NCBI RefSeq assembly: GCF_003688725.1
Contig: NZ_REFP01000007.1
Coordinates: 540,900 to 604,899 of the forward strand
Direction of reading: 5' to 3'
Source: Thermoactinomyces vulgaris
GTDB taxonomy: Bacteria; Bacillota; Bacilli; Thermoactinomycetales; Thermoactinomycetaceae
Length of the DNA stretch: 64,000 nucleotides
In this document: positions 8,907 through 18,510 of the stretch, in pieces
Layout: the number at the start of each line of letters is the position of its first letter
How positions within the stretch are numbered: the first letter of the stretch is position 1
Position numbers and translations under genes: made by a program
Notes under the pieces: generated by a model
Seen by the model: the letters and a program-made list of their open reading frames with translations, nothing else
The model's database searches: none
Told to the model about the DNA's origin: nothing

Positions 8907-10487
8907 TTATAAATCAATTTCATGCAAAGATTGAATGTTATCGATTTGCAGAATCAAATCAATCAGGTTTTTGGTCAGCGGTTTGTCAATTCGAAGAATC
9001 ATGATGGCTTGGCCGCCGATTCCCAGCCGCCCCACTTGCATGGTTGCAATGTTGACATCTTCGCTTCCAAGCAACGTTCCAACCCGTCCGATGACCCCGG
9101 GCAAATCCTGGTGCTGAATAAACAGGAGATGCCCTTTGGGGGTGACATCCACCGGATAATCGTCCACCTTGGTAATGCGGGGCCCAAAGCCGTTTAACAG
9201 GGTTCCCGCCACACTGCGGATTTCTTTGGAGGTATGCACTTCAACCCGGATATATTGCGTGAAACCATGGCTTGCCATCGTTTTTTGTTCCACGATTTGA
9301 ACGCCGCGTTTTTTTGCGAGATGGGGGGCATTGACATCATTTACATTGGATAAGTAATGGGAAAGCACTCCTTTTAATACCGTGCGGGTCAGTGGGAAAA
9401 CATCCAGTTCAGCCACTTCCCCCCCATAGGTGATGGTGATTTGCGACAGGGCGCCGTTGCTGATCTGGGAGACGAATTTTCCCAGCTTTTCGGCCAATTC
9501 TTGATACGGAAGCAGTTTTTGTCTCAGTTCGGCGGGGACGGATGGCAGATTGACGGCATTTTTAAAGGGTTCCCCACGCAGGATGTGAAGCACTTCTTCC
9601 GCAACGTCCAGTGCCACATTTTCTTGGGCTTCGACGGTGGAGGCTCCCAGATGCGGAGTCGCGATCACCTGAGGCAGGGAAAGAAGCGGATGATCCTCGG
9701 GCGGTTCCGACTCAAACACATCCAGTGCGGCTCCGGCCACTTTTCCGTCCAAAATGGCCTGGTACAGGGCTTCCTCATCGATGATCCCGCCCCGGGCACA
9801 GTTTAAGATCCGGACACCATCTTTCATTTTGGAAAACATGTCATGATTGATCAAGTGTTTGGTTTCTTTGGTCAACGGCGTGTGTACCGTGATGAAATCG
9901 CCTTTTTCGATCGCTTCTTCCAACCCGGCTTTGGTGACGCCCAATTTTTCAGCCCGGTCTTTGGACAGGTAAGGATCGTATGCGATCACGTTCATCCGGA
10001 ATGCTTTGGCGCGTTTGGCAAGTTCCGATCCGATCCGTCCGAGTCCGATGATGCTGAGGTTTTTTCCGTTCAATTCCGTTCCCACATACTTTTTGCGCAA
10101 CCATTTGCCTTGCAGCAGGGAATGGTACGCTTGCGGAATATTGCGGGCCAATGACAACAACATGGCAAACGTATGTTCAGCGGTGGATATCGTATTGCCG
10201 TCCGGAGCGTTGACCACTATGATTCCTTTTTGTGTGGCGGCATGGACATCGATGTTGTCCACACCGACCCCGGCACGTGCGATCACTTTCAAACGCCGGG
10301 CTTTATCGATGACTTCGGCGGTTACTTTGGTTTGGCTGCGAACCAAAAGGGCATCGGCATCTTCGATGGCTGTAAGCAGTTCTTCTCGGGATAATTTTGA
10401 TTTTTGGATTACTTGAATATCCGGGGATTGTTGTAATTTTTCAATCCCTTGGTCGCTGATCGGATCGGTGATCAATACTTTAAACAT
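8907..10487 (-). CDS. serA: D-3-phosphoglycerate dehydrogenase
   Basis: A 526-residue long-form SerA that oxidises 3-phosphoglycerate to 3-phosphohydroxypyruvate, the first step of serine synthesis. Visible are the nucleotide-binding loop GLGRIGSE, the catalytic histidine in TPHLGAS, an intervening regulatory domain and a C-terminal ACT domain (about residues 455-526) that usually binds serine for feedback control. The ATG overlaps the end of the upstream aminotransferase gene by eight bases, and its ribosome site GAGGTG lies inside that gene, so translation is coupled. Transcription is expected to be governed by the T-box upstream of the aminotransferase. Confidence 0.96.
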   Translation of the reverse strand: MFKVLITDPISDQGIEKLQQSPDIQVIQKSKLSREELLTAIEDADALLVRSQTKVTAEVIDKARRLKVIARAGVGVDNIDVHAATQKGIIVVNAPDGNTISTAEHTFAMLLSLARNIPQAYHSLLQGKWLRKKYVGTELNGKNLSIIGLGRIGSELAKRAKAFRMNVIAYDPYLSKDRAEKLGVTKAGLEEAIEKGDFITVHTPLTKETKHLINHDMFSKMKDGVRILNCARGGIIDEEALYQAILDGKVAGAALDVFESEPPEDHPLLSLPQVIATPHLGASTVEAQENVALDVAEEVLHILRGEPFKNAVNLPSVPAELRQKLLPYQELAEKLGKFVSQISNGALSQITITYGGEVAELDVFPLTRTVLKGVLSHYLSNVNDVNAPHLAKKRGVQIVEQKTMASHGFTQYIRVEVHTSKEIRSVAGTLLNGFGPRITKVDDYPVDVTPKGHLLFIQHQDLPGVIGRVGTLLGSEDVNIATMQVGRLGIGGQAIMILRIDKPLTKNLIDLILQIDNIQSLHEIDL

Positions 10488-11637
10488 TCATCATCACCTC
10501 TTGTGCTGCTTTGGTGGCCATTCCCGGTTCAACGGGTTGTCCCATTTGCGAAAGAGTGACTTCAACGGCAGCAAGAACCGTCAGGATATCCCACTCGTCA
10601 CAGTAACCCATGTGCCCGATTCGGAAGATTTTCCCCTTCAGGTGTTGTTGTCCGCCGGCAACATAAAAACCGTGGCTTTGCAATTTTTTTCGGAACGCTT
10701 CCACATCCCACTTCTCTTGCGACGCATCGATGGAGGTGACAGTCGGGGAAGCGTGGCGATCATCGGCCATCAAGGTCAGGCCGGAAGCCCGGATGCCGGC
10801 GCGGGTAATGTTTTTGAGACGTTCATGCCGGGAGCATACATTTTCAAATCCTTCTTCTTCCAAAAGGGACAAAGACTCTTTCAAACCGTATAATAGGGAG
10901 ACGGCAGCGGTGAAAGGAGTGGTGTCCTCCTGTTCCAGTTTCCGGCGATACGCTTCCAGATCCAAGTAAAAACGGGGTTGCCGGTTGCCGGCAATCACTT
11001 GCCATGCGCGTTCGCTCACGGCAAGAAAAGCAAGCCCCGGAGGCAGCATCAGTGCTTTTTGGGAACCGGTCACCATGATGTCGACTCCCCAATCATCCAT
11101 TTGGCAGGGAACCGCCCCGACACAGCTGACGCCGTCAACGATCACCAAGGCATCGGAATGTTGCCGGACGGTTCGGGCCAGTTCCGGAACGGGATTCAAA
11201 ACGCCGGTGGATGTTTCGCAATAAGTCAGAAAGACGCTTTTGGCGCCGGGATGTTTCTTTAAGAAGTCAGCCAGTTGCTCCGGTTCGCATGCTTTTCCCC
11301 AGGGAATATCCAAGCGATGCAAATCGATCTCGTATTTTTCGACGATTTTGGCAAAGCGGTCGCCGAATGCACCGGTGACCACGACAATGGCTTCATCCCC
11401 GGGGGATAAGGTGTTGACGACAGCCGCTTCCAAAGCCGAAGTTCCGCTGCCTGCCACAATGAGTGGTTGCTGTCCGGTCCCGAAGATGGGTTTCAGCCGC
11501 TCGGAACATTCATGAATCAATTGGGAAGCCAGGCGGCTCCGGTGCCCGATCACCGGCTGTGTCATGGCGCGCTGGACTTGAGGCGGAACGGGTGTCGGAC
11601 CGGGAATGCGAAGATGATATTTGTCTTTCAATGGCAT
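10480..11637 (-). CDS. Class V aminotransferase, probable serine-pathway enzyme
   Basis: A 385-residue PLP-dependent class V aminotransferase of the alanine-glyoxylate/serine-pyruvate type. PGPTPVP near the N terminus, GSGTSALEAAV, DGVSCVGAVP and the PLP lysine in TGSQKALMLPPG are present. The ATG at 11637 has GGAGGAG upstream. It is the first gene of a two-gene operon with serA under a T-box leader. That suggests it makes phosphoserine from phosphohydroxypyruvate in place of a standard SerC, or makes serine or glycine by a related transamination. The family alone does not fix the substrate, so I give no symbol. Confidence 0.9.
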   Translation of the reverse strand: MPLKDKYHLRIPGPTPVPPQVQRAMTQPVIGHRSRLASQLIHECSERLKPIFGTGQQPLIVAGSGTSALEAAVVNTLSPGDEAIVVVTGAFGDRFAKIVEKYEIDLHRLDIPWGKACEPEQLADFLKKHPGAKSVFLTYCETSTGVLNPVPELARTVRQHSDALVIVDGVSCVGAVPCQMDDWGVDIMVTGSQKALMLPPGLAFLAVSERAWQVIAGNRQPRFYLDLEAYRRKLEQEDTTPFTAAVSLLYGLKESLSLLEEEGFENVCSRHERLKNITRAGIRASGLTLMADDRHASPTVTSIDASQEKWDVEAFRKKLQSHGFYVAGGQQHLKGKIFRIGHMGYCDEWDILTVLAAVEVTLSQMGQPVEPGMATKAAQEVMMNV

Positions 11638-11670
11638 GAAGATCTCCTCCTATCCAAGGTGAAAGTCAAT

Positions 11671-11722
11671 AAAAAAAACCTTACATCCCCACACCTGTGG
11701 CAACAGGTGAGGGACGTAAGGT
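11671..11722 (-). terminator. Regulated terminator of the T-box leader
   Basis: Read on the minus strand, CCTTACGTCCCTCACCTGT pairs with ACAGGTGTGGGGATGTAAGG, followed by a run of eight T. The 5' arm competes with the T-box antiterminator just upstream. Confidence 0.9.
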
Positions 11723-11948
11723 CCGTGGTGCCACCCTCGTTCGCAATTGGTTCGCACCAATTGCCTCATCAAGTCCGAAAAGGACTCATGATGTAACGGA
11801 TCATCCGGATCTGCCTACTCATTCTTTCAGCAGACCGCTCAGGAGTGCTCCACATCGGGCAAACTGCCGATTCGCAGCAAACATCGGCTCTCTGAGAGTT
11901 TGCCGGCTGATGCTTGGCTCCTTCATCGCTTTAATCATCTGAATTTTG
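11671..11948 (-). promoter_or_regulatory. T-box leader, probably tRNA-Ser responsive
   Basis: On the minus strand this leader holds the T-box consensus AGGGTGGCACCACG at 11724-11737, an upstream Stem I region with AGAGAG and GATGAAGGAG elements, and a terminator next to the gene. T-box leaders let uncharged tRNA stabilise an antiterminator. The bulge reads UGGC, which pairs with a GCCA tRNA end; bacterial tRNA-Ser has G before CCA, so serine fits, as do the serine genes downstream. AGC in CUCCUGAGCGGU is a candidate specifier codon, but I have not folded Stem I fully. UCC nearby is an alternative. Confidence 0.9.
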
Positions 11949-11954
11949 ATAAAT

Positions 11955-11983
11955 AATGTAACATGGCGGGGAAGTACTGTCAA
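11955..11983 (-). promoter_or_regulatory. Sigma-A promoter of the serine operon
   Basis: On the minus strand TTGACA (11978-11983) is followed after 17 bases by TACATT (11955-11960). Transcription would start at about 11948, at the head of the T-box leader. Confidence 0.85.
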
Positions 11984-12085
11984 CCCGTAAAGAAGAAAAA
12001 TGTTGAGGCATAGAAAAAAAGGTTTGTGTTAACATTGAATTATTCAGTTGTGTCGATGGCGATCCGGAGGAAAGGAGGAGAAGCG

Positions 12086-14221
12086 GTGGGGATCAGCGGA
12101 ACGAAATACATTTTGTCCGGATTGAATGACAAACAACAAGAGGCCGTAACGGTACCCTGCCAGCCGACCGTGGTGTTTGCCGGGCCGGGGAGCGGAAAAA
12201 CGACGGTGCTGACAAGAAGAATCTTATATTTGATGGAACAGGGAACACCGCCCGGACAGATCATGGTGGTGACGTTCACCCGGGCAGCGGCACGAGAGAT
12301 GAAAAGCCGTTTACAGGAAGTGAATCCCGTGGAAACGGACAAACTGTGGATCGGAACGTTTCATTCTTTGTTTCTTTTGATGTTAAAGGATAGCGGCATG
12401 AGAATTCCTCCCTTGTTGAAAGACGGCAGGCAAAAAGAAGCCATCCGCAACATCTTGTCCCAACTGAACCAGCCCACCGATGATGACACGATCGGCACTT
12501 ATCTTCAGCAAATCGGATTATGTAAAGCGCATGCCATTCTTCCGGCCAGAATGAAAGTCCAAAAGCAAAAAAACATCTTGTTTCGGGAAATTTATTCTTT
12601 ATACGAAGCATGGAAACGGGAGCAGGATTATTGGGATTATGATGATATTTTGCTGGCGATGTACCATCAGGTGAAAAAACCGGAGTTTCTTGCGCGGTGG
12701 CAAGAACGGTTGATACATATATTGGTGGATGAGTTTCAGGATATCAACCGGATTCAATACGATATTCTGGTCCGGTTGGCTTCCAGGCACCGCCTGTTGT
12801 ATGCCGTCGGGGACGATGATCAATCCATTTATGGATTCCGGGGAAGCGATCCGGAAATCATGCTGCAATTAAAAAAAGATTTTCCCGATTTGAAGCGATT
12901 GATCTTGACCACCAACTACCGGTCCGCCGATCCGATCATTCAAGCCAGTGAACGTTTGATCCAAAAAAACCGCTTCAGACAGGCCAAAGTCCGGCATGGA
13001 CTGGGGAAGGACGGAGCGGACGTGGAATGGATGGAGCCGGAAGACGAGAATGAAGAAGCTGAACGGATTCTTTTCCGGATCCAGGACGGCACCGACACGG
13101 CGGTATTGTTTCGAACCGCCACTCAGGCACGCGCTTTGGTCGATGCGTTGGTACGAAAGGGCATCTCTTTTTATATGTCAGGGGAATTTTCTTTTTACCG
13201 CCGGTGGCAGATCCAAGATCTGTTTTCTTATTTTCGTCTTGTCAATGATCCGGATGATCTGGATGCCTTGATCCGCATCATCAACAAACCCAAACGTTAC
13301 TTGTTTCAAGAAGAATGGATCGATGCATGCTGGTTCCTGTCCAAAAAAAGCGGGCGGTCGCTGGTGGATACATTACCGGCGTTGCCGGGACTGGAACCGT
13401 ATCAGGTCCGCCATTTGGACAAGCTGGGAAAAGATCTGCGCGAAATTCAGGCATGCTCACCGGTTGAAGCGATCCGGCATTTGCGGTTTCAAACGGGATA
13501 TGACCGGTATTTGGAAGCATTTGCGAAGGAAACGGGGGCGGATCTCGAGCAGTTGATCGAACCGTTGGATGAACTGATGGTCGCCGCGGAAAGTTTTTCT
13601 GATCTCACGGAGATGCTCGCGCATGCGGAAAAAGTGGAAGAAGCGTTGAAACGTAGCAATCCCGACACGGCCAAAATCAAGTTGATGACGCTTCACCGAT
13701 CCAAAGGGCTGGAGTTTGACCGGGTTTTCATTATCGGTTTACAGGCGCAAACCCTTCCGCATCACCGGAGCCTTCAGGTGGCGGAGGAACGGAAAAGTGC
13801 CGCTTGGGAAGAAGAACGGCGCTTGTTGTATGTGGGAATGACCCGTGCGCGAAAAGAACTGATTTTGTCTTCGGCCAAAACCAGGCAGGGGAAAAGAACC
13901 GCTCCTTCCCCGTTTTTAAAAGACATCGGAATCACCGGGGAAAACCGGAGGGCACAAGGGGGAACGGAAAAGAAGCCGGAATCCGCTTCCCCTGTAAAAC
14001 TGTCCGATCTGAAAAAACAACCGCAAATGCGATTTATCCATGAAGAAATCACCATCGGCATGCAGATTCACCATACCCGGTTCGGAACCGGGGTCATTGA
14101 AGATGTTGTTCCCATTGAAGGGGTGGCTCCCGGCAGAAAAATTCTGGTGCGGTTTCAAGGCGAGCGGCAATCCTTGCACTATGAATTATCCCGGCAGTTG
14201 GGATTGATCCGGCAGGCATGA
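12086..14221 (+). CDS. UvrD/Rep-family DNA helicase (YjcD-like)
   Basis: A 711-residue superfamily 1A DNA helicase, probably acting 3' to 5' in repair. In order: Walker A GPGSGKTT, GTFHSLF, Walker B DEFQD, GDDDQSIYGFRGSDP, TNYRS, TLHRSKGLEFDRV and LYVGMTRAR. A small C-terminal domain (ITIGMQIHHTRFGTGVIEDV) resembles the PcrA tudor-like tail. I start at GTG 12086, behind AAAGGAGG; a longer in-frame start at 12026 lacks a ribosome site. Size and motifs fit the YjcD branch better than PcrA, which is usually linked to ligA, but the exact paralogue is uncertain. It is a lone gene with its own terminator. Confidence 0.88.
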   Translation: MGISGTKYILSGLNDKQQEAVTVPCQPTVVFAGPGSGKTTVLTRRILYLMEQGTPPGQIMVVTFTRAAAREMKSRLQEVNPVETDKLWIGTFHSLFLLMLKDSGMRIPPLLKDGRQKEAIRNILSQLNQPTDDDTIGTYLQQIGLCKAHAILPARMKVQKQKNILFREIYSLYEAWKREQDYWDYDDILLAMYHQVKKPEFLARWQERLIHILVDEFQDINRIQYDILVRLASRHRLLYAVGDDDQSIYGFRGSDPEIMLQLKKDFPDLKRLILTTNYRSADPIIQASERLIQKNRFRQAKVRHGLGKDGADVEWMEPEDENEEAERILFRIQDGTDTAVLFRTATQARALVDALVRKGISFYMSGEFSFYRRWQIQDLFSYFRLVNDPDDLDALIRIINKPKRYLFQEEWIDACWFLSKKSGRSLVDTLPALPGLEPYQVRHLDKLGKDLREIQACSPVEAIRHLRFQTGYDRYLEAFAKETGADLEQLIEPLDELMVAAESFSDLTEMLAHAEKVEEALKRSNPDTAKIKLMTLHRSKGLEFDRVFIIGLQAQTLPHHRSLQVAEERKSAAWEEERRLLYVGMTRARKELILSSAKTRQGKRTAPSPFLKDIGITGENRRAQGGTEKKPESASPVKLSDLKKQPQMRFIHEEITIGMQIHHTRFGTGVIEDVVPIEGVAPGRKILVRFQGERQSLHYELSRQLGLIRQA

Positions 14222-14254
14222 AAAAGGTCAGGGACACAGGTTCCCTGACCTTTT
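14222..14254. terminator. Bidirectional terminator
   Basis: A 13-base stem AAAAGGTCAGGGA/TCCCTGACCTTTT lies between the convergent helicase and DUF1648 genes. Confidence 0.93.
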
Positions 14255-14255
14255 G

Positions 14256-15359
14256 TCAATTTCCAAAAAAATAGGTAATGGCAAACGCAAGACCGATGAC
14301 AAGAAGGATGAAGATCCAGGAAAGCGGATGAGCCCAATTATTGGTCCAGCCGATCCCGAAGCGTTTTTCCACAAAAATTGCCGGATCGTTTTTATTAAAG
14401 TAAAACTGTCCGAGCTTCCAGTATTGGTCATCATCCCGGTTGATCATGTCCCCGTTTTTGCCGGAAACCGCTTTGACCCGGCTTCCTCCTTGTCCCGTTG
14501 TAAAGGATATGAGAAGTGCGGCGATCAAAATTCCGATGGTAATGACAAGTGAAACGGCAGTCACCGGTCCCGCGGAAACCGGGTGAATCCATGAAAAGGA
14601 TGACAGAGAGAACATCGAAACCACAGCGGTTCCGGAAAGGATGGTGAAAAGGGACCATCTGCGCCGGAAAATCACATTTTGCCGGATGGATTTTCCCGGG
14701 TTTTCCGCGCTGATTTGTTGTTTGGCTTTGCCGATCATGATGTTGATCCATAAAAACAACAGGGTTAAATAGACTTGCATCACCGGTGGAAAGAGAACCG
14801 TCCGGTAAGATTTTTCCGCATAGCGGGTTACCTTTCCGTTAAAGTCATATTGCATGGGGATCTTTTCCGGGATCCGTTCATAAAAATGGATTAAAAAGAT
14901 CAAAGTGGCCAGCGTCAGGGAAAAGGGAATCAAAAACCATAAATGGGAGTAAGTCAGCTTTTCTTGGCGAAAGCTGGTATCCACGACCACCATCTGTTTT
15001 TTCTCTTTTCCCCAATCGGCCTGTTGTTTCAATGCTTTCATTTTTCGGTGAAAGATTAAGTAAGCCAGAAAGTGGGCAGCCAGATAAAAAAGAAGAAGAA
15101 AAACAAACCAAAGGCCGAGCGATTCCTCGTCGTTTAATACCATGGATCCCGGAACAAACATGGCAAGGACGGCCAATCCGATACCGGCCATGATCCAGGC
15201 GTATTGCTTGCGCATCTTTTTAAGTTCCGGAAGATGATAAGCTTTTTCCGGGATGGAGACGCCAAAACTTTCTGTCCGTCTGGTCCAATAGGGAATGAAA
15301 CAAAGGGAAATCAATACGGGAATCATGATGAGGCACATCAGTAACACACTTGTACTCAC
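14256..15359 (-). CDS. DUF1648/DUF5808-type membrane protein
   Basis: A 367-residue integral membrane protein with about eight hydrophobic segments. The middle holds a DUF1648-type signature (YERIPEKIPMQYDFNGKVTRYAEKS), and the C-terminal portion (YWKLGQFYFNKNDPAIFVEKRFGIGWTNN, split around residues 310-340) is DUF5808-like. The molecular function is unknown. Such proteins are commonly paired with a GntR/YtrA-type regulator, and here the start codon overlaps the regulator's stop by four bases. This points to a self-regulated two-gene unit that may respond to membrane or cell-wall stress, which is inference. Confidence 0.82.
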   Translation of the reverse strand: MSTSVLLMCLIMIPVLISLCFIPYWTRRTESFGVSIPEKAYHLPELKKMRKQYAWIMAGIGLAVLAMFVPGSMVLNDEESLGLWFVFLLLFYLAAHFLAYLIFHRKMKALKQQADWGKEKKQMVVVDTSFRQEKLTYSHLWFLIPFSLTLATLIFLIHFYERIPEKIPMQYDFNGKVTRYAEKSYRTVLFPPVMQVYLTLLFLWINIMIGKAKQQISAENPGKSIRQNVIFRRRWSLFTILSGTAVVSMFSLSSFSWIHPVSAGPVTAVSLVITIGILIAALLISFTTGQGGSRVKAVSGKNGDMINRDDDQYWKLGQFYFNKNDPAIFVEKRFGIGWTNNWAHPLSWIFILLVIGLAFAITYFFGN

Positions 15360-15754
15360 GGGTTGTCACCTTCCCTGTCGGTGAATTTTTGAAACAAGCG
15401 TCTGCAAAGCTGTTGAAATTCCTTTTCCCCGATTCCGCGGCACACGGATTCGGCGATCAGGGGAGAAAGGGCTTGTTCCAGTTTTGTCCGGTATGCTTCA
15501 TCCGCTTCCGGAACCCCTTCCGGATGAACGACCACGCCCTTTTGTCTGTGAATCAAGATGAAGCCTTCCTGTTTTAACTGTTGGTAAGCTTTATTGACCG
15601 TGTGCAGGTTGATTCCGATGTCAGCAGCCAGGGCTCTTACCGAAGGAAGGCGGTCGCCCGGTTTTAATTCTTTTTTGGCGATCCCGGCGATGATCTGATG
15701 CTTTAACTGCAAATAAATCGGTTCATCTGATTCAAAGTCCAAAAAAATTTGCAC
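15356..15754 (-). CDS. GntR-family regulator, YtrA subfamily
   Basis: A 132-residue repressor-type protein. An N-terminal winged helix-turn-helix spans about residues 10-75 (EPIYLQLKHQIIAGI, DRLPSVRALAADIGINLHTV), and the short C-terminal part is typical of the YtrA subfamily, which lacks a large ligand domain. The start is GTG at 15754. It overlaps the following membrane protein gene, so they are co-expressed. A perfect 8-5-8 palindrome 29 bases upstream is a natural candidate for autoregulation. The effector is unknown. Confidence 0.88.
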   Translation of the reverse strand: MQIFLDFESDEPIYLQLKHQIIAGIAKKELKPGDRLPSVRALAADIGINLHTVNKAYQQLKQEGFILIHRQKGVVVHPEGVPEADEAYRTKLEQALSPLIAESVCRGIGEKEFQQLCRRLFQKFTDREGDNP

Positions 15755-15782
15755 CTTTCCACCACCTTCCGTTTATTCTATA

Positions 15783-15803
15783 TGTTATATATATAATATA
15801 ACA
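15783..15803. promoter_or_regulatory. Palindromic candidate operator for the GntR pair
   Basis: TGTTATAT-N5-ATATAACA is a perfect inverted repeat directly upstream of the gntR gene. It contains -10-like sequences, so a bound dimer would cover the promoter. The sequence is AT-only except for the outer G and C, so chance is not excluded. Confidence 0.6.
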
Positions 15804-15834
15804 AACAAATTGAACGGGCAACAGGAGGCACAAA

Positions 15835-15864
15835 AAAAGCACCTGATCCTTTCAGGTGCTTTTT
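15835..15864 (-). terminator. Terminator of the pyrophosphatase gene
   Basis: Stem AAAAGCACCTGA/TCAGGTGCTTTT with a five-base loop; a T run follows on the minus strand just after the ppa stop. Confidence 0.9.
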
Positions 15865-15873
15865 CAATAAGCG

Positions 15874-16368
15874 TTATTTATTTTCTTGATACCGTTTTTG
15901 ACATTCTTCATAAAGTTGAGCCGCAAAGTCGGCATCTTTCCAACCTTCGATCTTGGTCTCTTTGTTTTCGAGGTCTTTGTAAACCTGGAAGAAGTGTTCG
16001 ATCTCTTTCAACACATGGGGAGCCACGTCTTCCAAGGAGTTGACTTTGTCAAAACGGGGATCGTCAACCGGAACGGCCAATAATTTTTCATCCGGTCCTT
16101 TGTCATCCGACATCAGCAACACGCCAATCACCCGGCTGGAAATCACGCAACCCGGGAAGGTCGGGAACGAAGTCAGGACCAAAATATCCAACGGATCCCC
16201 GTCTTCCGCCAGGGTGTTTTCAAGATAACCGTATTCGGTCGGATAATGCATGGGAGAGTAAAGAACCCGGTCCAGTCGGAATACGCCAAGTTCTTTATCG
16301 TATTCGTATTTGTTTTGGCTTCCGGTCGGAATTTCAATGAATGCATCAACTACGAGTGGATTGGACAT
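15874..16368 (-). CDS. ppa: Inorganic pyrophosphatase, family I
   Basis: A 164-residue soluble family I pyrophosphatase that hydrolyses the diphosphate released in biosynthesis. The signature acidic cluster EDGDPLDILV, the substrate-binding YPTEYGYLENT and DDKGPDEKLLAVP are all present at the usual places. The ATG follows AAGGAGG by seven bases. Bacillus species often use the manganese-dependent family II enzyme, so a family I enzyme here is a lineage marker. It is a single-gene unit with its own terminator, on the minus strand. Confidence 0.95.
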   Translation of the reverse strand: MSNPLVVDAFIEIPTGSQNKYEYDKELGVFRLDRVLYSPMHYPTEYGYLENTLAEDGDPLDILVLTSFPTFPGCVISSRVIGVLLMSDDKGPDEKLLAVPVDDPRFDKVNSLEDVAPHVLKEIEHFFQVYKDLENKETKIEGWKDADFAAQLYEECQKRYQENK

Positions 16369-16482
16369 CTTTGTTCCTCCTTTGGTATGTATAACCTAAC
16401 CATCATTGTAGACGTTTTTTTACAGATTCGCAATAAAGAAGGCACCCCGGGTATGCTACAATCATAAAAAAGGGGAGTAAAT

Positions 16483-16809
16483 ATGATAAGTGAAATTTCT
16501 GCAAAAGAGTTTGCGAAAAAGGTTCAAAGCCAAAAGCCACAGAAGGATGAAATGGTGATCATTGATGTGCGCGAACCTGAAGAATGGCATGATTATCATT
16601 TGGAAGACTCGAAGTTAATGCCGTTGGGGACATTGCATCAGCAAATTCATGCACTGAATAAGCAGCAAAAAATTTATGTGATATGCGCCCATGGCGTCCG
16701 CAGCTTCTATGCCGCGCAATATTTGCTCCAACAAGGGTTTTCCGATGTGGTGAATGTTGAAGGGGGAATTCAACGCGTCCGGTTGTATTTGGAGGAATTT
16801 GAAAAATGA
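16483..16809 (+). CDS. Rhodanese-domain protein
   Basis: A 108-residue single rhodanese domain. The signature IIDVREPEEWHDYHL and the active-site loop CAHGVRS, with its catalytic cysteine, are intact. Such small proteins carry persulfide sulfur, but the acceptor cannot be told from the sequence. GGGGAG lies upstream of the ATG. The gene is divergent from ppa and convergent with the ferredoxin gene. Its end overlaps the start of the ferredoxin terminator hairpin. Confidence 0.9.
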   Translation: MISEISAKEFAKKVQSQKPQKDEMVIIDVREPEEWHDYHLEDSKLMPLGTLHQQIHALNKQQKIYVICAHGVRSFYAAQYLLQQGFSDVVNVEGGIQRVRLYLEEFEK

Positions 16810-16811
16810 AA

Positions 16812-16840
16812 AAGCTACCCGGAAAAAAACCGGGTAGCTT
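16812..16840 (-). terminator. Terminator of the ferredoxin gene
   Basis: Stem AAGCTACCCGG/CCGGGTAGCTT with a T-rich tail on the minus strand. On the plus strand the hairpin is followed by GTGGG, so it should work mainly for the minus-strand gene. Confidence 0.88.
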
Positions 16841-16847
16841 GTGGGCA

Positions 16848-17752
<905 letters not shown>

Positions 17753-17835
17753 CAGCCACTTCAAGATGTTTTAATTATTTTATATGCTGATCTAGGCAAG
17801 AGAGTTGTTGATTGTGTATGATGAATATAGAAAAA

Positions 17836-17894
17836 GGAGACTTTGCCCCGTCACATGATCTTTTTTTTCACATAAGGTATAGGGGAAGGTCTCC
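17836..17894 (+). promoter_or_regulatory. Inverted repeat in the leader of the mecA-like gene
   Basis: GGAGACTTTGCCCC at 17836-17849 faces GGGGAAGGTCTCC at 17882-17894, giving a long hairpin with one bulge. It ends seven bases before the ribosome site of the next gene and could affect its translation or mRNA stability. Confidence 0.55.
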
Positions 17895-17912
17895 AGCGAG
17901 GGAGGGTAGGCC

Positions 17913-18503
17913 ATGCGTGTCGAACGGCTTGGGGGAGATAAAATCCGCTTTTTCCTCACTTTGGATGATTTGGCTGATCGCGGGATCGAAAAAGAGGATA
18001 TTTGGCGGGATATCCCCAAAGTGCACGAGTTATTTAATGACATGATGGAACATGCCTATCAGGAGTTAGGATTTGAAGTGACCGGACCCGTGGCTGTGGA
18101 AGTGTTTGCATTGCCTGCACAGGGGATGGTGGTTGTCGTCACCCGTGGTCAGGCTCCGGGCGATATGGCGGAGGAAATCAGCCAAGATCCGGAAATCTAT
18201 GAACTGGAAGTGACGATGGAGGAAACAAAGGACCTGGTTTTCTGTTTCCATGACTTTGAAAATTTGGTGCAGGCCGCCCATCGCGTGAAACATCTTACCC
18301 AAGGAGGACAGGTTTACGCTTTTCAAAATCGTTACTATCTCCTTTTCGGGCAAGAGATGCAATCGGATGATTTGGGAACCTTGGTGGCCATCTTGTCCGA
18401 ATTCGGGGAAATGTCCACGTGTACCATTCCTTATTTGCAGGAATACGGGAAAGTGGTTTGTGAAGATCATGCGGTTCAACAAATATCCCATTATTTTGGA
18501 TGA
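17913..18503 (+). CDS. MecA/YpbH-family adaptor protein
   Basis: A 196-residue adaptor of the MecA family, which delivers substrates to the ClpC-ClpP protease. The N terminus MRVERLGGDKIRFFLTLDDLADRGI is the typical substrate-binding part, and the C-terminal region (from about residue 105) matches the ClpC-binding domain. Place between ypbD-like and gudB genes matches ypbH (mecB), the MecA paralogue, but this organism may have only one copy. B. subtilis MecA controls ComK, and both paralogues influence competence and sporulation. A GGAGG site lies just upstream. Confidence 0.88.
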   Translation: MRVERLGGDKIRFFLTLDDLADRGIEKEDIWRDIPKVHELFNDMMEHAYQELGFEVTGPVAVEVFALPAQGMVVVVTRGQAPGDMAEEISQDPEIYELEVTMEETKDLVFCFHDFENLVQAAHRVKHLTQGGQVYAFQNRYYLLFGQEMQSDDLGTLVAILSEFGEMSTCTIPYLQEYGKVVCEDHAVQQISHYFG

Positions 18504-18510
18504 CATAGAT

